DNA of 64,000 nt. Source: Lautropia sp. SCN 69-89. GTDB lineage: Bacteria; Pseudomonadota; Gammaproteobacteria; Burkholderiales; Burkholderiaceae_E. Shown here in pieces: positions 8,104-18,056 of the stretch. Below the pieces are notes generated by a model that did no database searches, was not told where the DNA came from, and saw only the letters and a program-made list of their open reading frames with translations. A program made the translations under genes and the position numbers. The DNA lies in the NCBI GenBank assembly GCA_001724855.1, contig MEED01000010.1, positions 1-64,000 of the forward strand, given 5' to 3'. Each line of letters opens with the position of its first letter. Position 1 is the first letter of the stretch.

Positions 8104-9878
8104 TGTTGCCTCCATTCGAGAATGACCTGCGCGAGCTCGCCCGGGCGCATCGGCAACGGGCCGGGACGATGGAAGCTGGCCGGCTTGCCGGGCAGGTCGT
8201 ACATCGACCGCAGGTAGCGGAACAGCTGGGCCGTGTGGTTCTGCTCGACCACGAGCACGCGATCGACGCCCTCGAGTGCTTCTTCGAACTGCTCGGGCAG
8301 TGCCGGGGCGAGCAGTCGCAGTGCGATGAGCCGCACCTTCACGCCCTGCGCGGCGAGCCTGGCGAGCGCCTCGCGCGCAACGTCGGTGACCGAGCCGAAG
8401 GTGATGATCGCGATGTCGCCTTCGCCTTCGAGGTCGGCCCACCACCGGCCGTAGTCGTACTGCGCCAGCTTGCGCTGGCGCTTTTCGAGCTGCGTCATGT
8501 GGTCGCGCGCCTGGCTGCTCGGGATCCCGGCTTCGTTCTTCTCCAGGCCGTCGGCGGTGTAGACGATGCCGGGCGCGCCCGGAATCGCCATCGGCGAGAC
8601 GCCGGATTCGGTATTGCGGTAGCGCTTGTAATCGGGCGTGTTGGCCTCGGCCACGAGCCGCCGGGCGACGAAGCCCGGGTCTGCGGGGCGATCGATGATC
8701 GCGCGCGACTGGCCCATGAACTGGTCGGACAGCACGATCGCCGGTGCCTGCAGCGCCTCGGCGAGCTGCACCGCCCACTGGGTGGTGGCCACACAGTCGG
8801 CGATCGAGGTCGGGGCGACGACCAGGCGCGGCGCATCGCCGTGCAGGCCGCTGACGGCGAACGACAGGTCGCTCTGCTCGCTCTTGGCCGGGATGCCGGT
8901 GGAAGGACCACCGCGCATCACGTCGATCACCACCACCGGCACCTCGGCACTGACGGCCAGGCCGATGCCCTCGGTCATCAGCGCGAGGCCGGGGCCGGCA
9001 GTCGCGGTGAGCGAAGGCACGCCGCCATAGGATGCGCCGACGATCATGTTGATCGAGGCGAGTTCGTCCTCGGCCTGCAGCAGCGTTCCGCCGACCTTGG
9101 TGAGGGCGGGCGCGAGCCACTCGAGCACCTCGGTCGCGGGCGTGATCGGGTAGGCCGCCACGAAGCGGATACCGCCGCGCACCGCCCCGAAGCCGGCGCC
9201 CTCGTTGCCGCTGAGCAGCCAGCGCTTTTCCTTCGGTGCCGGACCGGCGCCGATGTGCGGCATGCCTTCGATGCCGGCAGCGGCCTCGACTCCGGCATGC
9301 AGCGCCTGCAGGTTCGCCTGCAGCGCGGTGTCGCCGCGCTTCCAGGATGCGCGCAACGCTTCCTCGAGCACCTCGGTGGGCAGCCCGGCGAGCGCGCCGG
9401 AGACGCCCAGCGCGACCATGTTGATCCAGCTGCCGGGGATCGCCTTGGCCAGCTTCTTCAGCGGCAGCGAGACGAAGCGCGCGCCGCCGGCGAGGAACAC
9501 CTCGGGCGGCTCGCCTTCGTCGGAGTCGCCCACCAGCAGGCCCGATGCGCGCATCGGGATCTCGTCGGCGAAACGGTTGATGTTCTGCCAGTCGATCGCC
9601 AGCAGCAGGTCGAAACCGTCGTCGAGCGACTCGGTCTGCGTGCGCGCCAGGCGCAGCAGCGCGGCCGCCTCGCCGCCGCGGATCTGCGGGCCGCTGGTGC
9701 GCACCATCAGGCCGTAGAGCCCCGCCTTGGCGGCGGCGTCGAGCAGCAGGTTGCCGGCAGTCATGACCCCGCTGCCGCCGCTGCCGGCCAGGGCGATCGA
9801 GAGACTCGTTGCAGCGCCGCGCGACGGCTCGGCGCCGCGCCCGCTGCTCTGCGATGTGTCGTGGGGATTGGCTTTCAA
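8100..9878 (-). CDS. korA: 2-oxoglutarate:ferredoxin oxidoreductase, fused gamma-alpha subunit
   Basis: A 592-aa subunit with the gamma domain at about 25-190 (IALAGSGGSGVMTAGNLLLDAAAKAG, RTSGPQIRGGEAA) fused to the alpha pyrimidine-binding domain (AAYPITPATEVLEWL, QAEDELASINMIVGASYGG, TATAGPGLALMTEGIG) and a C-terminal domain with VLVVEQNHTAQL. No ferredoxin domain is fused, so electrons go to a separate ferredoxin, probably the one at 17796. It oxidises 2-oxoacids with CoA. 2-Oxoglutarate is favoured by context; another 2-oxoacid such as phenylglyoxylate cannot be excluded from sequence alone. It is the first gene of a minus-strand unit and diverges from had across a 231-bp control region. 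Confidence 0.9.
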   Translation of the reverse strand: MKANPHDTSQSSGRGAEPSRGAATSLSIALAGSGGSGVMTAGNLLLDAAAKAGLYGLMVRTSGPQIRGGEAAALLRLARTQTESLDDGFDLLLAIDWQNINRFADEIPMRASGLLVGDSDEGEPPEVFLAGGARFVSLPLKKLAKAIPGSWINMVALGVSGALAGLPTEVLEEALRASWKRGDTALQANLQALHAGVEAAAGIEGMPHIGAGPAPKEKRWLLSGNEGAGFGAVRGGIRFVAAYPITPATEVLEWLAPALTKVGGTLLQAEDELASINMIVGASYGGVPSLTATAGPGLALMTEGIGLAVSAEVPVVVIDVMRGGPSTGIPAKSEQSDLSFAVSGLHGDAPRLVVAPTSIADCVATTQWAVQLAEALQAPAIVLSDQFMGQSRAIIDRPADPGFVARRLVAEANTPDYKRYRNTESGVSPMAIPGAPGIVYTADGLEKNEAGIPSSQARDHMTQLEKRQRKLAQYDYGRWWADLEGEGDIAIITFGSVTDVAREALARLAAQGVKVRLIALRLLAPALPEQFEEALEGVDRVLVVEQNHTAQLFRYLRSMYDLPGKPASFHRPGPLPMRPGELAQVILEWRQQ

Positions 9879-9934
9879 GGTGGGCTCTCTTCGCGTGAGA
9901 TTGGATTGTCCGTCGGGCGCGTGGGAAGGGGGGG

Positions 9935-9948
9935 TTGATTCAGATCAA
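9935..9948. promoter_or_regulatory. FNR-type box between korA and had
   Basis: TTGAT-TCAG-ATCAA is a perfect match to the FNR/Anr/AcpR consensus TTGAT-N4-ATCAA. Its centre (9941.5) lies 63.5 bases from the korA start codon. A site 41.5 bases upstream of a start point near 9900 would be a class II arrangement, and an ACAATC-like -10 (complement of 9904-9909) fits. In Azoarcus, AcpR of this family activates benzoyl-CoA pathway genes without oxygen. Confidence 0.8.
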
Positions 9949-9992
9949 GGCACCCTGCATCGGCCTGCTACAACATCCTGACCAGATAACAG

Positions 9993-10010
9993 TATTTCGG
10001 TACCACAATA
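9993..10010. promoter_or_regulatory. 18-bp palindrome, candidate operator (site A)
   Basis: TATTTCGGTACCACAATA is an imperfect palindrome around GGTACC. It matches the reverse complement of site C (37571-based, CATTCCGGTACCAGAATA) at 15 of 18 positions and shares the TATT/AATA ends with site B (21085-21102). It lies 60 bases from the FNR box, about 100 bases upstream of the had start codon. The binding protein is not known. Confidence 0.5.
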
Positions 10011-10109
10011 CAAGAATAAACGGCGACAAAACCCTGGTCAACCCCGAAACCGATGCGCGGCACGGGGTGCGGAAGACGAACAGCGTACGGCACAGGAGGC
10101 CGCGAAACA

Positions 10110-11174
10110 ATGAGCATCGAAGCGCACCGCTGGCTGATGAACGCGGTGAACACTCCGCTGGAACGCGCGACGTTCAACGCCGTCGCGGGCGAGGGCGAAG
10201 TGGTGGTGCAGGTGGCCGGCTGCGGCGTCTGCCACACCGACCTCGGCTACTTCTACGACGGCGTGCGCACCAACCACGCGCTGCCGCTCGCGCTCGGCCA
10301 CGAGATCAGCGGGCGCGTGGTCGCTGCCGGCGCCGGCGCGGAGCAATGGCTGGGCAAGGCGGTGATCGTCCCGGCGGTGCTGCCCTGCGGCGAGTGCGAT
10401 CTCTGCCGCCGCGGACTGGGCACGATCTGCCGCAACCAGAAGATGCCCGGCAACGACATCCAGGGCGGCTTCGCTTCCCATATCGTGGTTCCCGGTCGCG
10501 GGCTGTGCGAAGTCGACGAGGCGCGCCTGGCCGCAGCCGGACTCACGCTGGCGGAAGTATCGATCGTGGCCGACGCGCTCACCACGCCGTACCAGGCGGT
10601 GCGGCGCGCGGGCGTGGGGCCGGGCAGCCTGGCGGTGGTGATCGGCGCGGGCGGCGTCGGCGGCTACTGCGTGCAGATCGCCAACGCCAGCGGCGCGAAG
10701 GTGGTGGCGATCGACGTCGACGACGCGAAGCTGCAGGCGATCGCCGGCTACGGGGCCGCGCTCACGCTGAACAGCCGCCAGCTCGACGCGCGCGGCATCA
10801 AGGCGGCGATCGTCGAGTTCGCGAAGAAGAACGGCTTGCGTTCCACCGAGTGGTTCATCTTCGAGTGCTCGGGCACCGCGCCGGGCCAGCTCACCGCGTT
10901 CGGCCTGCTGGTGCATGGCGCGACGCTGTCGGTGGTCGGCTTCACGATGGACAAGATCGAGATCAGGCTGTCGAACCTGATGGCGTTCGACGCCCGGGCG
11001 ATCGGCAACTGGGGTTGTCCGCCGGAGTTCTATCCGGCTGCGCTCGACCTGGTGCTCGACGGCAAGGTGCAGATCAAGCCGTTCGTCGAGCCGCATCCGC
11101 TCGACGACATCAACCGCGTGTTCGACGCGGTCCACCATCGCGAGATCCGCAAGCGCGCGGTGCTCGTCCCCTGA
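10110..11174 (+). CDS. had: 6-hydroxycyclohex-1-ene-1-carbonyl-CoA dehydrogenase
   Basis: A 354-aa zinc-dependent medium-chain dehydrogenase. It oxidises 6-hydroxycyclohex-1-ene-1-carbonyl-CoA to the 6-oxo compound with NAD. Visible are the catalytic-zinc region [14 protein letters not shown] (C38), LGHEISG, the structural-zinc cysteines [15 protein letters not shown], and the NAD motif [11 protein letters not shown]. The start is ATG 10110 behind AGGAGG at 10094-10099; an earlier in-frame start at 10053 lacks a site. It is the first gene of had-oah-dch-bcrCBAD-fdx, the order found for Thauera-type clusters, and is probably controlled by the FNR box and palindrome upstream. Confidence 0.93.
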   Translation: MSIEAHRWLMNAVNTPLERATFNAVAGEGEVVVQVAGCGVCHTDLGYFYDGVRTNHALPLALGHEISGRVVAAGAGAEQWLGKAVIVPAVLPCGECDLCRRGLGTICRNQKMPGNDIQGGFASHIVVPGRGLCEVDEARLAAAGLTLAEVSIVADALTTPYQAVRRAGVGPGSLAVVIGAGGVGGYCVQIANASGAKVVAIDVDDAKLQAIAGYGAALTLNSRQLDARGIKAAIVEFAKKNGLRSTEWFIFECSGTAPGQLTAFGLLVHGATLSVVGFTMDKIEIRLSNLMAFDARAIGNWGCPPEFYPAALDLVLDGKVQIKPFVEPHPLDDINRVFDAVHHREIRKRAVLVP

Positions 11175-11188
11175 ACCAGGAGTCAAAA

Positions 11189-12289
11189 GTGCGCGAATTC
11201 AAGAACCACGACCTCGTCGACGACATCTCGAAGCCCGGCGTTCGCTACGAGAAGCGGCCGGCGAAGCTGCCCGACGGCTCGGTCGCGCCGGGGCTGTTCA
11301 ACGCCTGGATCACGCTGGACAACCCGGGCCAGTTCAATTCGTACACGACCGACATGGTCAAGGGAGTGATCCTCGCGTTCCGCGCGGCCTCGAATGCGCG
11401 CGACGTGAACTGCGTGGTCTTCACCGGTGCCGGCGACAAGGCGTTCTGCACCGGCGGCAACACCAAGGAATACGCCGAGTACTACGCCGGCCATCCGCAG
11501 GAATACCGCCAGTACATGCGGCTGTTCAACGACATGGTGTCGGCGATCCTCGCCTGCGACAAGCCGGTGATCTGCCGCGTGAACGGCATGCGCATCGGCG
11601 GCGGCCAGGAAATCGGCATGGCCTGCGACTTCTCGGTCGCGCAGGACCTCGCCCGCTTCGGCCAGGCTGGTCCGAAGCACGGCTCGGCGCCGATCGGCGG
11701 GGCCACCGACTTCCTGCCGGTGGTGGTGGGCGCCGAGCGCGCGATGGCCGCCTGCGTGCTGTGCGAGCCGTTCTCGGCGCACAAGGCCTACCAGATGGGC
11801 GTGCTTACCGACGTCGTTCCGGCGTTGAAGGTCGACGGCAAGTTCGTCGCCAACCCGCTGATCGAGACGCAGCGGATGGTCGACGAGTTCGGGCGCAACG
11901 TCTACGGCGAGCCCAAGACCGGCGAGGCGGCAAAGGACGGCAAGGCGCTGATGGCCCGCGGCACCGTCGACCTGTCGCTGCTCGACGCGAAGATCGAAGA
12001 GCTGTGCGCGAAGATGCTGCTCACCTTCCCCGACTGCACCACCAAGACGATCGAGGAGCTGCGCAAGCCCAAGCTCGACGCCTGGAACCGCAACAAGGAG
12101 AACTCGCGCGCCTGGCTCGCGCTGAACATGATGACCGAGGCGCGCTCGGGCTTCACCGCGTTCAACGAGGGTACGAAGGAGGACCGCGAGGTCGACTTCG
12201 TGCTGCTGCGCCAGAAGCTCGCCGCCGGCGAAAGCTGGGTCGGTCCGTTGCACGACTCGATCCAGCCGAAGGCGAAGCGCAAGGGGTGA
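11189..12289 (+). CDS. oah: 6-oxocyclohex-1-ene-1-carbonyl-CoA hydrolase (ring opening)
   Basis: A 366-aa crotonase-fold enzyme that adds water and hydrolytically opens the ring to 3-hydroxypimelyl-CoA. It has the oxyanion-hole regions FTGAGDKAFCTGGNTKEYAEYYAG and VNGMRIGGGQEIGMACDFSVA, and the family-specific GQAGPKHGSAPIGGATDFLP. The open frame extends far upstream through the had region in another frame. The best start is GTG 11189 (VREFKNHDLVDD), 5 bases after AGGAGT at 11179-11184 and 14 bases after the had stop. It is longer than ordinary enoyl-CoA hydratases, as expected for Oah. Confidence 0.93.
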   Translation: MREFKNHDLVDDISKPGVRYEKRPAKLPDGSVAPGLFNAWITLDNPGQFNSYTTDMVKGVILAFRAASNARDVNCVVFTGAGDKAFCTGGNTKEYAEYYAGHPQEYRQYMRLFNDMVSAILACDKPVICRVNGMRIGGGQEIGMACDFSVAQDLARFGQAGPKHGSAPIGGATDFLPVVVGAERAMAACVLCEPFSAHKAYQMGVLTDVVPALKVDGKFVANPLIETQRMVDEFGRNVYGEPKTGEAAKDGKALMARGTVDLSLLDAKIEELCAKMLLTFPDCTTKTIEELRKPKLDAWNRNKENSRAWLALNMMTEARSGFTAFNEGTKEDREVDFVLLRQKLAAGESWVGPLHDSIQPKAKRKG

Positions 12290-12293
12290 CGCG

Positions 12294-13067
12294 ATGCCCG
12301 ACGCTTCCCCGCTGAAGCAGGCGCTCGAGCGCGACGGCGCGTTGCTGCGCCTCACGCTGGCGCGCCCGAAGGCGAACATCGTCGATGCCGAGATGATCGG
12401 GGCGCTCTCGGGTGCGCTCGCCGCGCACGCCTCGGGCCGGGGTCTGCGCGGCGTGCTGCTTTGCGCCGAGGGCCCGAACTTCAGCTTCGGTGCGAGCGTC
12501 GAGGAGCACCTGCCCGAGCGCTGCGCCGCGATGCTGGCGTCGCTGCACGCGCTGGTGCTGTCGATGCTCGGGTTCCCGGCGCCGATCCTGGTGGCGGTGC
12601 GCGGCCAGTGCCTGGGTGGCGGGCTCGAGGTAGCGCTGGCTGGTGGACCGATCTTCGCGGGCCGCGATGCGCAGTTCGGCCAGCCGGAGATGAAGCTCGG
12701 CGTGTTCGCTCCGGCCGCCTCGGTGCTGCTGCCTTACCGGATGAACCAGCCGGCGGCCGAAGACCTGCTGTTCTCCGGTCGCTCGATCGGTGCCGACGAG
12801 GCGCTCGCCCGCGGGCTGGCGCAGCACGTGGCCGACGACCCGGAGACCGCGGCGCTGGCGTATTTCGATTCGCACCTGGCCGGCAAGAGCGCGGCCAGTC
12901 TCTCGCACGCCCTGACAGCCGCGCGTGGCGCGATGCTGCGCGACGTGCGCAACCGTCTCGCAGAGGTCGAGCAGCTGTATCTCGACCGGCTGATGAAGAC
13001 CCGCGACGCGAACGAGGGCCTCTCCGCGTTCCTCGCGAAACGCAAGCCTTCCTGGGAGCACTGCTGA
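12294..13067 (+). CDS. dch: cyclohexa-1,5-dienecarbonyl-CoA hydratase
   Basis: A 257-aa crotonase-family protein. It hydrates the dienoyl-CoA made by benzoyl-CoA reductase to 6-hydroxycyclohex-1-ene-1-carbonyl-CoA. The markers are LRLTLARPKANIVDAEMIGAL, LCAEGPNFSFGASVEEHLPE, VRGQCLGGGLEVALAGG and FGQPEMKLGVFAPAASVLLP. The catalytic acids of typical enoyl-CoA hydratases are replaced as in Dch proteins. The start is ATG 12294, 4 bases after oah. The stop overlaps the ATG of bcrC by one base. Confidence 0.9.
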   Translation: MPDASPLKQALERDGALLRLTLARPKANIVDAEMIGALSGALAAHASGRGLRGVLLCAEGPNFSFGASVEEHLPERCAAMLASLHALVLSMLGFPAPILVAVRGQCLGGGLEVALAGGPIFAGRDAQFGQPEMKLGVFAPAASVLLPYRMNQPAAEDLLFSGRSIGADEALARGLAQHVADDPETAALAYFDSHLAGKSAASLSHALTAARGAMLRDVRNRLAEVEQLYLDRLMKTRDANEGLSAFLAKRKPSWEHC

Positions 13068-14248
13068 TGAACACCGCCTCCTCTCCTGTCGAAGCGATCG
13101 TCGATCGCTGCCAGACGCTGTTCGAGGACCTGCATTTCAACGCCGTGAAGCAATGGAAGGCCGCCGCGCCGGGCCGCAAGGCCATCGGCTACATGCCGGT
13201 CTACGTGCCGCGCGAGCTGATCCACGCTGCCGGAATGCTGTCGGTGGGCATTCTCGGCGGCGGCGACCAGCTCGAGGTCATCCAGGGCGACGCCTACTAC
13301 CAGAGCTACATCTGTCGGATCCCGCGCTCGACCATCGAGCTCGGCCTCACCGGCCGCCTGGACTGTCTCGACGGCATGCTGTTCCCGTCGATCTGCGACG
13401 TGATCCGCAACCTCTCGGGCATGTGGCAGGTGATGTTCAAGGACAAGTACGTCCGCTACATCGACGTGCCGCAGAACTACGAAGACGCGATCGGCGGACG
13501 CTTCTACGTCGAGGAGATGGAGGTGCTGCGCCACGACCTCGGCGAACTGCGCGGCAAGCCGATCACCGACGACGAGCTCAACGCGTCGATCGCGGTCTAC
13601 AACGAGAACCGCAAGGCGGTGCGCGAGCTCTATGCCTACCGTGCCGCCAAGCCGTGGCAGGCGCCGACCTCCGAGGTGTACCTGATCCTGCGCGCCGGCA
13701 TGGTGCTGCCGGTCGAGGAGCACACGCAGCTGATCCGCGACTACCTGGCGGCCACCGACGTGGTGCCGCGGCCCAGGCGCGACAACGCGCGCATCGTGAT
13801 CAACGGGTCGTTCTGCGAGCAGCCGCCGCTGAACCTGATCAAGTCGATCGAGATGTCGGGCTGCTACATCGTCGACGACGACTTCATGCTCGTCACGCGC
13901 TGGCTGCTCGACGACGTGCCCACGAATGGCAACCCGCTCGAGGAGCTGTCGAAAGCCTTCCTGCACCGCTCGGCGTCCACCGCCGCCAAGTACGACGCGA
14001 AGCGCGAGGACAAGGGCCAGTACCTGCTCAGGCAGGTGAAGAACGGCGCCGCCGAAGGCGTCGTGTTCGCCGCACCGTCGTTCTGTGACCCGGCGCTGCT
14101 CGAGCGCCCGATGCTGCAGGACGTGCTGGCCAAGCACAAGGTTCCGTACACCGCATTCAAGTTCGCCGAGAACACCGGCCAGATGGCGCCGATCCGCGAA
14201 CAGTCCGGCACCTTCGCCGATTCGATCAAACTCTGGAGCGCAGCATGA
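13067..14248 (+). CDS. bcrC: benzoyl-CoA reductase, subunit C
   Basis: A 393-aa subunit of the BcrB/BcrC pair (2-hydroxyglutaryl-CoA dehydratase D-component family). It holds substrate and [4Fe-4S] clusters and performs the two-electron reduction of benzoyl-CoA to cyclohexa-1,5-diene-carbonyl-CoA. Features are KAIGYMPVYVPRELIHAAGMLSVG, cysteines in YICRIPRS, RLDCLDGMLFPSICDVIRN and GSFCEQPP, and a C-terminal TGQMAPIREQSGTFADSIKLW. The start is ATG 13067 inside the dch stop. It overlaps bcrB by 4 bases (ATGA). Confidence 0.94.
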   Translation: MNTASSPVEAIVDRCQTLFEDLHFNAVKQWKAAAPGRKAIGYMPVYVPRELIHAAGMLSVGILGGGDQLEVIQGDAYYQSYICRIPRSTIELGLTGRLDCLDGMLFPSICDVIRNLSGMWQVMFKDKYVRYIDVPQNYEDAIGGRFYVEEMEVLRHDLGELRGKPITDDELNASIAVYNENRKAVRELYAYRAAKPWQAPTSEVYLILRAGMVLPVEEHTQLIRDYLAATDVVPRPRRDNARIVINGSFCEQPPLNLIKSIEMSGCYIVDDDFMLVTRWLLDDVPTNGNPLEELSKAFLHRSASTAAKYDAKREDKGQYLLRQVKNGAAEGVVFAAPSFCDPALLERPMLQDVLAKHKVPYTAFKFAENTGQMAPIREQSGTFADSIKLWSAA

Positions 14249-15561
14249 GCACCGCCGCAACGCCCCCCGCCTCGAAGAAGCCGCAGAACGTCCAGAAAGA
14301 GGACGCGATGTGGCTCCAGAAGGAGCTGATCAACCGCAACTACCACGAGCTGGCCACCGCCCGCGCGCAGAACCGCAAGGTGTCGGCCACCTTCGTGCCC
14401 GGCAACCTGAACGAACTGCTGATGTGCTTCGACTTCGCGCGCAGCCTGCCGGAGACGAACGCGCTGCAGAACGGCATGCGCAAGAAGTCCGGCAAGTTCA
14501 TCATGGACGCCGAGCGCGAAGGCCAGTCCGAGGACGTCTGTACGTACGTGAAGGCCGACCTCGGGATGATGCAGGGCGGAGAGATCGGCCCCACCGGCGA
14601 GCCGCTGCCCACGCCCGACGTGCTGCTGCTGTCGTACACCGGCTGCTTCACCTTCATGAAGTGGTTCGAGCTCATCCGCCACAAGTACGGCTGTGAGACG
14701 GTGATGCTGCACGTGCCCTACCAGGGCGAGGGCAAGATCGCGCCGAACATGCGCGACTACGTGGTGCGCCAGCTCAAGGAGTCGGTGATCCCCACGCTCG
14801 AGCGCGTCTCGGGCGTGAAGTTCGACATCGACCGGCTGCGCCAGTACATGAAGGAGTCGGCCAAGGCCGAGGAAGACCTGGTCAGGGTGCTGCAGTCGGC
14901 CAAGAACCGGCCGTCGCCCATCGACGGTTACTTCGGCGCGGTCTACTACATCGGCCCGATCTTCACCGCGTTCCGCGGAACGCCCGAGGCGTCGCAGTAC
15001 TACAGCGTGCTGCGCTCCGAGATCGACGAGCGGGTGCGCCTGGGCAAGGGCCCCGTCACGCCCGACGGCGAGATGGGCGAGGAGAAGTACCGACTGGTGG
15101 TCGAAGGGCCGCCCAACTGGACGAGCTTCCGCGACTTCTGGAAGATGTTCTACGACGAGGGTGCGGTGGTGGTGTCGTCCACCTACGCGAAGGTCGGCGG
15201 CCTGTACGACTTCGGCTTCCGCCACGACCCCGACCATCCGCTCGAGTCGCTCGCCGAGTATTGCCTGGGCTGCTACACGAACCTGAACCTGCCGTCGCGG
15301 ATCGACATGATCTGCAAGTACATCGACGAGTACGAGGCCGACGGGCTGCTGATCAACTCGATCAAGAGCTGCAACAGCTTCTCGGCCGGGCAGCTGCTGA
15401 TCCTGCGCGAGGTCGAGAAGCGCACCGGCAAGCCGGCGGCGTTCATCGAGACCGACCTGGTCGACCCGCGCTACTTCTCGGCTGCCAACGTGAAGAACCG
15501 GCTCGAGAGCTACTTCCAGATGGTCAAGCAGAAGCGCGGCGCGGTCGCCGCGGCGCACTGA
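14245..15561 (+). CDS. bcrB: benzoyl-CoA reductase, subunit B
   Basis: A 438-aa partner of BcrC in the active-site module. It has [64 protein letters not shown] and [16 protein letters not shown], with the Cys residues expected to bind [4Fe-4S] clusters. The ATG at 14245 overlaps the end of bcrC, and the gene is followed 13 bases later by bcrA. The operon order C-B-A-D matches the ATP-dependent class I enzymes of Thauera and Rhodopseudomonas rather than the tungsten (Bam) enzymes. Confidence 0.94.
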   Translation: MSTAATPPASKKPQNVQKEDAMWLQKELINRNYHELATARAQNRKVSATFVPGNLNELLMCFDFARSLPETNALQNGMRKKSGKFIMDAEREGQSEDVCTYVKADLGMMQGGEIGPTGEPLPTPDVLLLSYTGCFTFMKWFELIRHKYGCETVMLHVPYQGEGKIAPNMRDYVVRQLKESVIPTLERVSGVKFDIDRLRQYMKESAKAEEDLVRVLQSAKNRPSPIDGYFGAVYYIGPIFTAFRGTPEASQYYSVLRSEIDERVRLGKGPVTPDGEMGEEKYRLVVEGPPNWTSFRDFWKMFYDEGAVVVSSTYAKVGGLYDFGFRHDPDHPLESLAEYCLGCYTNLNLPSRIDMICKYIDEYEADGLLINSIKSCNSFSAGQLLILREVEKRTGKPAAFIETDLVDPRYFSAANVKNRLESYFQMVKQKRGAVAAAH

Positions 15562-15574
15562 TAAGGGGACCGCC

Positions 15575-16915
15575 ATGCGCTGTTTCATCGGCATCGACCT
15601 GGGCTCGACGACCACCAAGGCGGTGGTCATCGACGAGAACCAGAACGTCATCGGACGCGGCATCACGAACTCGCGCTCGAACTACGACACCGCGGCGGCC
15701 GTCGCCAAGCAGGAGGCGCTGGTCAACGGCCGGTTCCACCTGTTCAGGCAGGCGCTCGCGAGCACCAACGCGCTGAACGGACACCTCGAGGGCTTCCTGG
15801 GCCAGCTCGAGCGCGACTTCCGCGCCGAGCAGTACCTCGAGCAGCTCGGCGACCTGCACGACACCTGTCGGCGCAGCCTCGAGAGCGCGAAGTTCGGCGA
15901 CGACACCAAGGTGGTCGGCGAGGCGCTCGACGAAGTGTTCAAGCGCATCACCGTCGAGGCGCCGGCGCTATTCGCGCCGGGCGCCAAGCGCAAGTCCGAC
16001 TTCTTCCGCGACATCGCGGGCAGCCAGTACCTGGCCACCGGCGAGACGGTGGCGAAGGACCTGGGCACCCGCTACGACTACCTGCTCAACGTGTTCGACC
16101 GCTCGATCATCGAGGTGGAGAACCGCGTCTACGCCGAGTCGATCCGCCGCCACCTGCTGGCGGCGCTCGAGCGCACCTTCGCGGCGATGCCCGAGACCGC
16201 GAACCGGCGCGCTCAGGTCGAGTCGCCGGTGAAGGGCGTGCTCGACACCGAGATGGAGGAAACCTACGTCGTCGGCACCGGCTACGGCCGGGCACGGCTG
16301 CCGTTCTCGAAGGAGCACGTCCGCTCCGAGATCCTCTGTCACGGGCTGGGCGCGCACGTGATGTACCCGAACACGGCGACCGTGCTCGACATCGGCGGCC
16401 AGGACACGAAAGCGATCCAGGTCGATCCGGCCGGCATCGTCGAGAGTTTCCAGATGAACGACCGCTGCGCGGCCGGCTGCGGACGCTACCTCGGCTACAT
16501 CGCCGACGAGATGAACATGGGGCTGCACGAACTGGGCCCGCTGGCGATGAAGTCGACCAAGACCGTGCGGATCAACTCGACCTGCACCGTGTTCGCCGGC
16601 GCCGAACTGCGCGACCGGCTCGCGCTCGGCGACAAGCGCGAGGACATCATGGCGGGCCTGCACCGCTCGATCATCCTGCGTGCGATGTCGATCCTGGCGC
16701 GCTCGGGCGGCATCCGCAACGAGTTCACCTTCACCGGCGGCGTCGCGAAGAACGAAGCGGCAGTCAAGGCGCTGAAGGAGCTGGTGTTCGAGAACTACGG
16801 CGAGATGACCCTGAACATCGACCCCGACTCGATCTTCACCGGCGCGCTCGGCGGAGCCACCTTCGCATGGCGCGCGGTGGTCGAAGAAGGCAAGACGGCC
16901 GAGGCGCGCGCCTGA
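15575..16915 (+). CDS. bcrA: benzoyl-CoA reductase, ATPase subunit A
   Basis: A 446-aa ASKHA-type ATPase. [15 protein letters not shown] (about 6-20) is the phosphate-1 loop. [32 protein letters not shown] and [13 protein letters not shown] contain the Cys residues that share one [4Fe-4S] cluster with BcrD, and [17 protein letters not shown] is the adenosine motif. It couples ATP hydrolysis to electron transfer from ferredoxin to BcrBC. The long insert at about 60-200 is typical of BcrA compared with BcrD. RBS-like AAGGGG precedes ATG 15575. Confidence 0.94.
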   Translation: MRCFIGIDLGSTTTKAVVIDENQNVIGRGITNSRSNYDTAAAVAKQEALVNGRFHLFRQALASTNALNGHLEGFLGQLERDFRAEQYLEQLGDLHDTCRRSLESAKFGDDTKVVGEALDEVFKRITVEAPALFAPGAKRKSDFFRDIAGSQYLATGETVAKDLGTRYDYLLNVFDRSIIEVENRVYAESIRRHLLAALERTFAAMPETANRRAQVESPVKGVLDTEMEETYVVGTGYGRARLPFSKEHVRSEILCHGLGAHVMYPNTATVLDIGGQDTKAIQVDPAGIVESFQMNDRCAAGCGRYLGYIADEMNMGLHELGPLAMKSTKTVRINSTCTVFAGAELRDRLALGDKREDIMAGLHRSIILRAMSILARSGGIRNEFTFTGGVAKNEAAVKALKELVFENYGEMTLNIDPDSIFTGALGGATFAWRAVVEEGKTAEARA

Positions 16916-16941
16916 GCCGCCCACCCAAACAGGAGAATGCG

Positions 16942-17781
16942 ATGACTTACACGATCGGCATCGACATCGGCTCGGGCGCGGTCAAGAGCGTGCTGTTCAA
17001 GGTGGACGGCGATCGCCAGGAGTGGCTGGCCAAGCGCTGCGAGCGCATCCGTCGGCGCGACCCGATGCAGCTGGCCGAGGAGGGCCGCGACGGCGTGCTC
17101 GCCGACGCCGGCATCGACCCCGGCCAGGTCGACTACACCGCCACCACCGGCGAGGGCGAGAACGTGAAGTTCGCCACCGGGCACTTCTACTCGATGACCA
17201 CGCACGCGCGCGGCGGCGTCTTCCTGCACCCCGGGGCGCGCGCAATCGTCGACATCGGCGCCCTGAACGGTCGCGCGATCTACGTCGACGAGCGCGGCAA
17301 GGTGCTGGCCTACAAGATGACGAGCCAGTGCGCCTCCGGCTCGGGCCAGTTCCTGGAGAACATCGCGCGCTACCTCGGCGTGGCGGTCGAGGAGATCGGC
17401 CCGCTGTCGCAGCAGTCGAAGAACCCCGAGAAAGTCAGCTCGATCTGTGCGGTGCTGGCCGAAACCGACGTGATCAACATGGTGTCGCGCAGCATCGCCC
17501 CGACCGATATCCTGAAAGGGATTCACTTGTCGATGGCGTCGCGTATCGTCAAGCTGTTGAAGGTCACCGGCATCAAGGAGGGCACGGCGCTGATGACCGG
17601 CGGCCTGGCGCTCGACAGCGGACTGCTCGCCGCGATCCGCGAGGAGATGGCCAACGAGAAGGCGAACGTCGAGGTGGTCAACCACCCCGACTCGATCTAT
17701 GCCGGGGCCATCGGCGCGGCGCTGTGGGGGGCGTTCCGCCACGGCAAGCTGGCCGGGCTGCAGGAACAGGCAATCGCGTAA
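16942..17781 (+). CDS. bcrD: benzoyl-CoA reductase, ATPase subunit D
   Basis: A 279-aa partner of BcrA. It has TIGIDIGSGAVKSVLFK, VDIGALNGRAIYVDERG, TSQCASGSGQFLENIARYLG and VSSICAVLAETDVINMVSRS (cluster Cys residues), then ALMTGGLALDSGLL. Together BcrA and BcrD form the activase-like electron module. The start is ATG 16942 behind AGGAG at 16931-16935; the longer frame from 16867 would overlap the end of bcrA. Confidence 0.94.
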   Translation: MTYTIGIDIGSGAVKSVLFKVDGDRQEWLAKRCERIRRRDPMQLAEEGRDGVLADAGIDPGQVDYTATTGEGENVKFATGHFYSMTTHARGGVFLHPGARAIVDIGALNGRAIYVDERGKVLAYKMTSQCASGSGQFLENIARYLGVAVEEIGPLSQQSKNPEKVSSICAVLAETDVINMVSRSIAPTDILKGIHLSMASRIVKLLKVTGIKEGTALMTGGLALDSGLLAAIREEMANEKANVEVVNHPDSIYAGAIGAALWGAFRHGKLAGLQEQAIA

Positions 17782-17795
17782 CCAGGAGGACTTCC

Positions 17796-18041
17796 ATGGC
17801 CCTGATGATCAACGACAACTGCACCGCCTGCGATGCATGCAGGCCGGTGTGCCCGAACGAGGCGATCAGCGCCGGCGACCCGATCTACGTGATCGACCCC
17901 ATGCGCTGCACCGAGTGCGTGGGCGCCGAGGATGAGCCGCAGTGCGTGCTGGTCTGCCCGGCCGACTGCATCCTTCCGCATCCCGACTTCCAGGAGACGC
18001 CCGAGCAGCTGATGGAGAAGTACCAGCAACTGCACGGCTGA
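17796..18041 (+). CDS. fdx: 2[4Fe-4S] ferredoxin (Allochromatium type)
   Basis: An 81-aa ferredoxin with a first cluster motif C9-x2-C12-x2-C15-x3-C19 and a second C38-x2-C41-x8-C50-x3-C54. The eight-residue spacing in the second motif is the mark of the very low potential Allochromatium vinosum type used by benzoyl-CoA reductases. It carries electrons from KorAB to BcrA/BcrD. The start is ATG 17796 behind AGGAGG at 17784-17789. It ends the plus-strand operon and converges on a membrane-protein gene 15 bases away. Confidence 0.93.
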   Translation: MALMINDNCTACDACRPVCPNEAISAGDPIYVIDPMRCTECVGAEDEPQCVLVCPADCILPHPDFQETPEQLMEKYQQLHG

Positions 18042-18056
18042 CGCCGGGCCTTCGGC

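Noticed and set aside
18042-18056. Hairpin between fdx and the convergent membrane gene as a terminator
   Set aside because: Only four base pairs (GCCG/CGGC) with no T tract.
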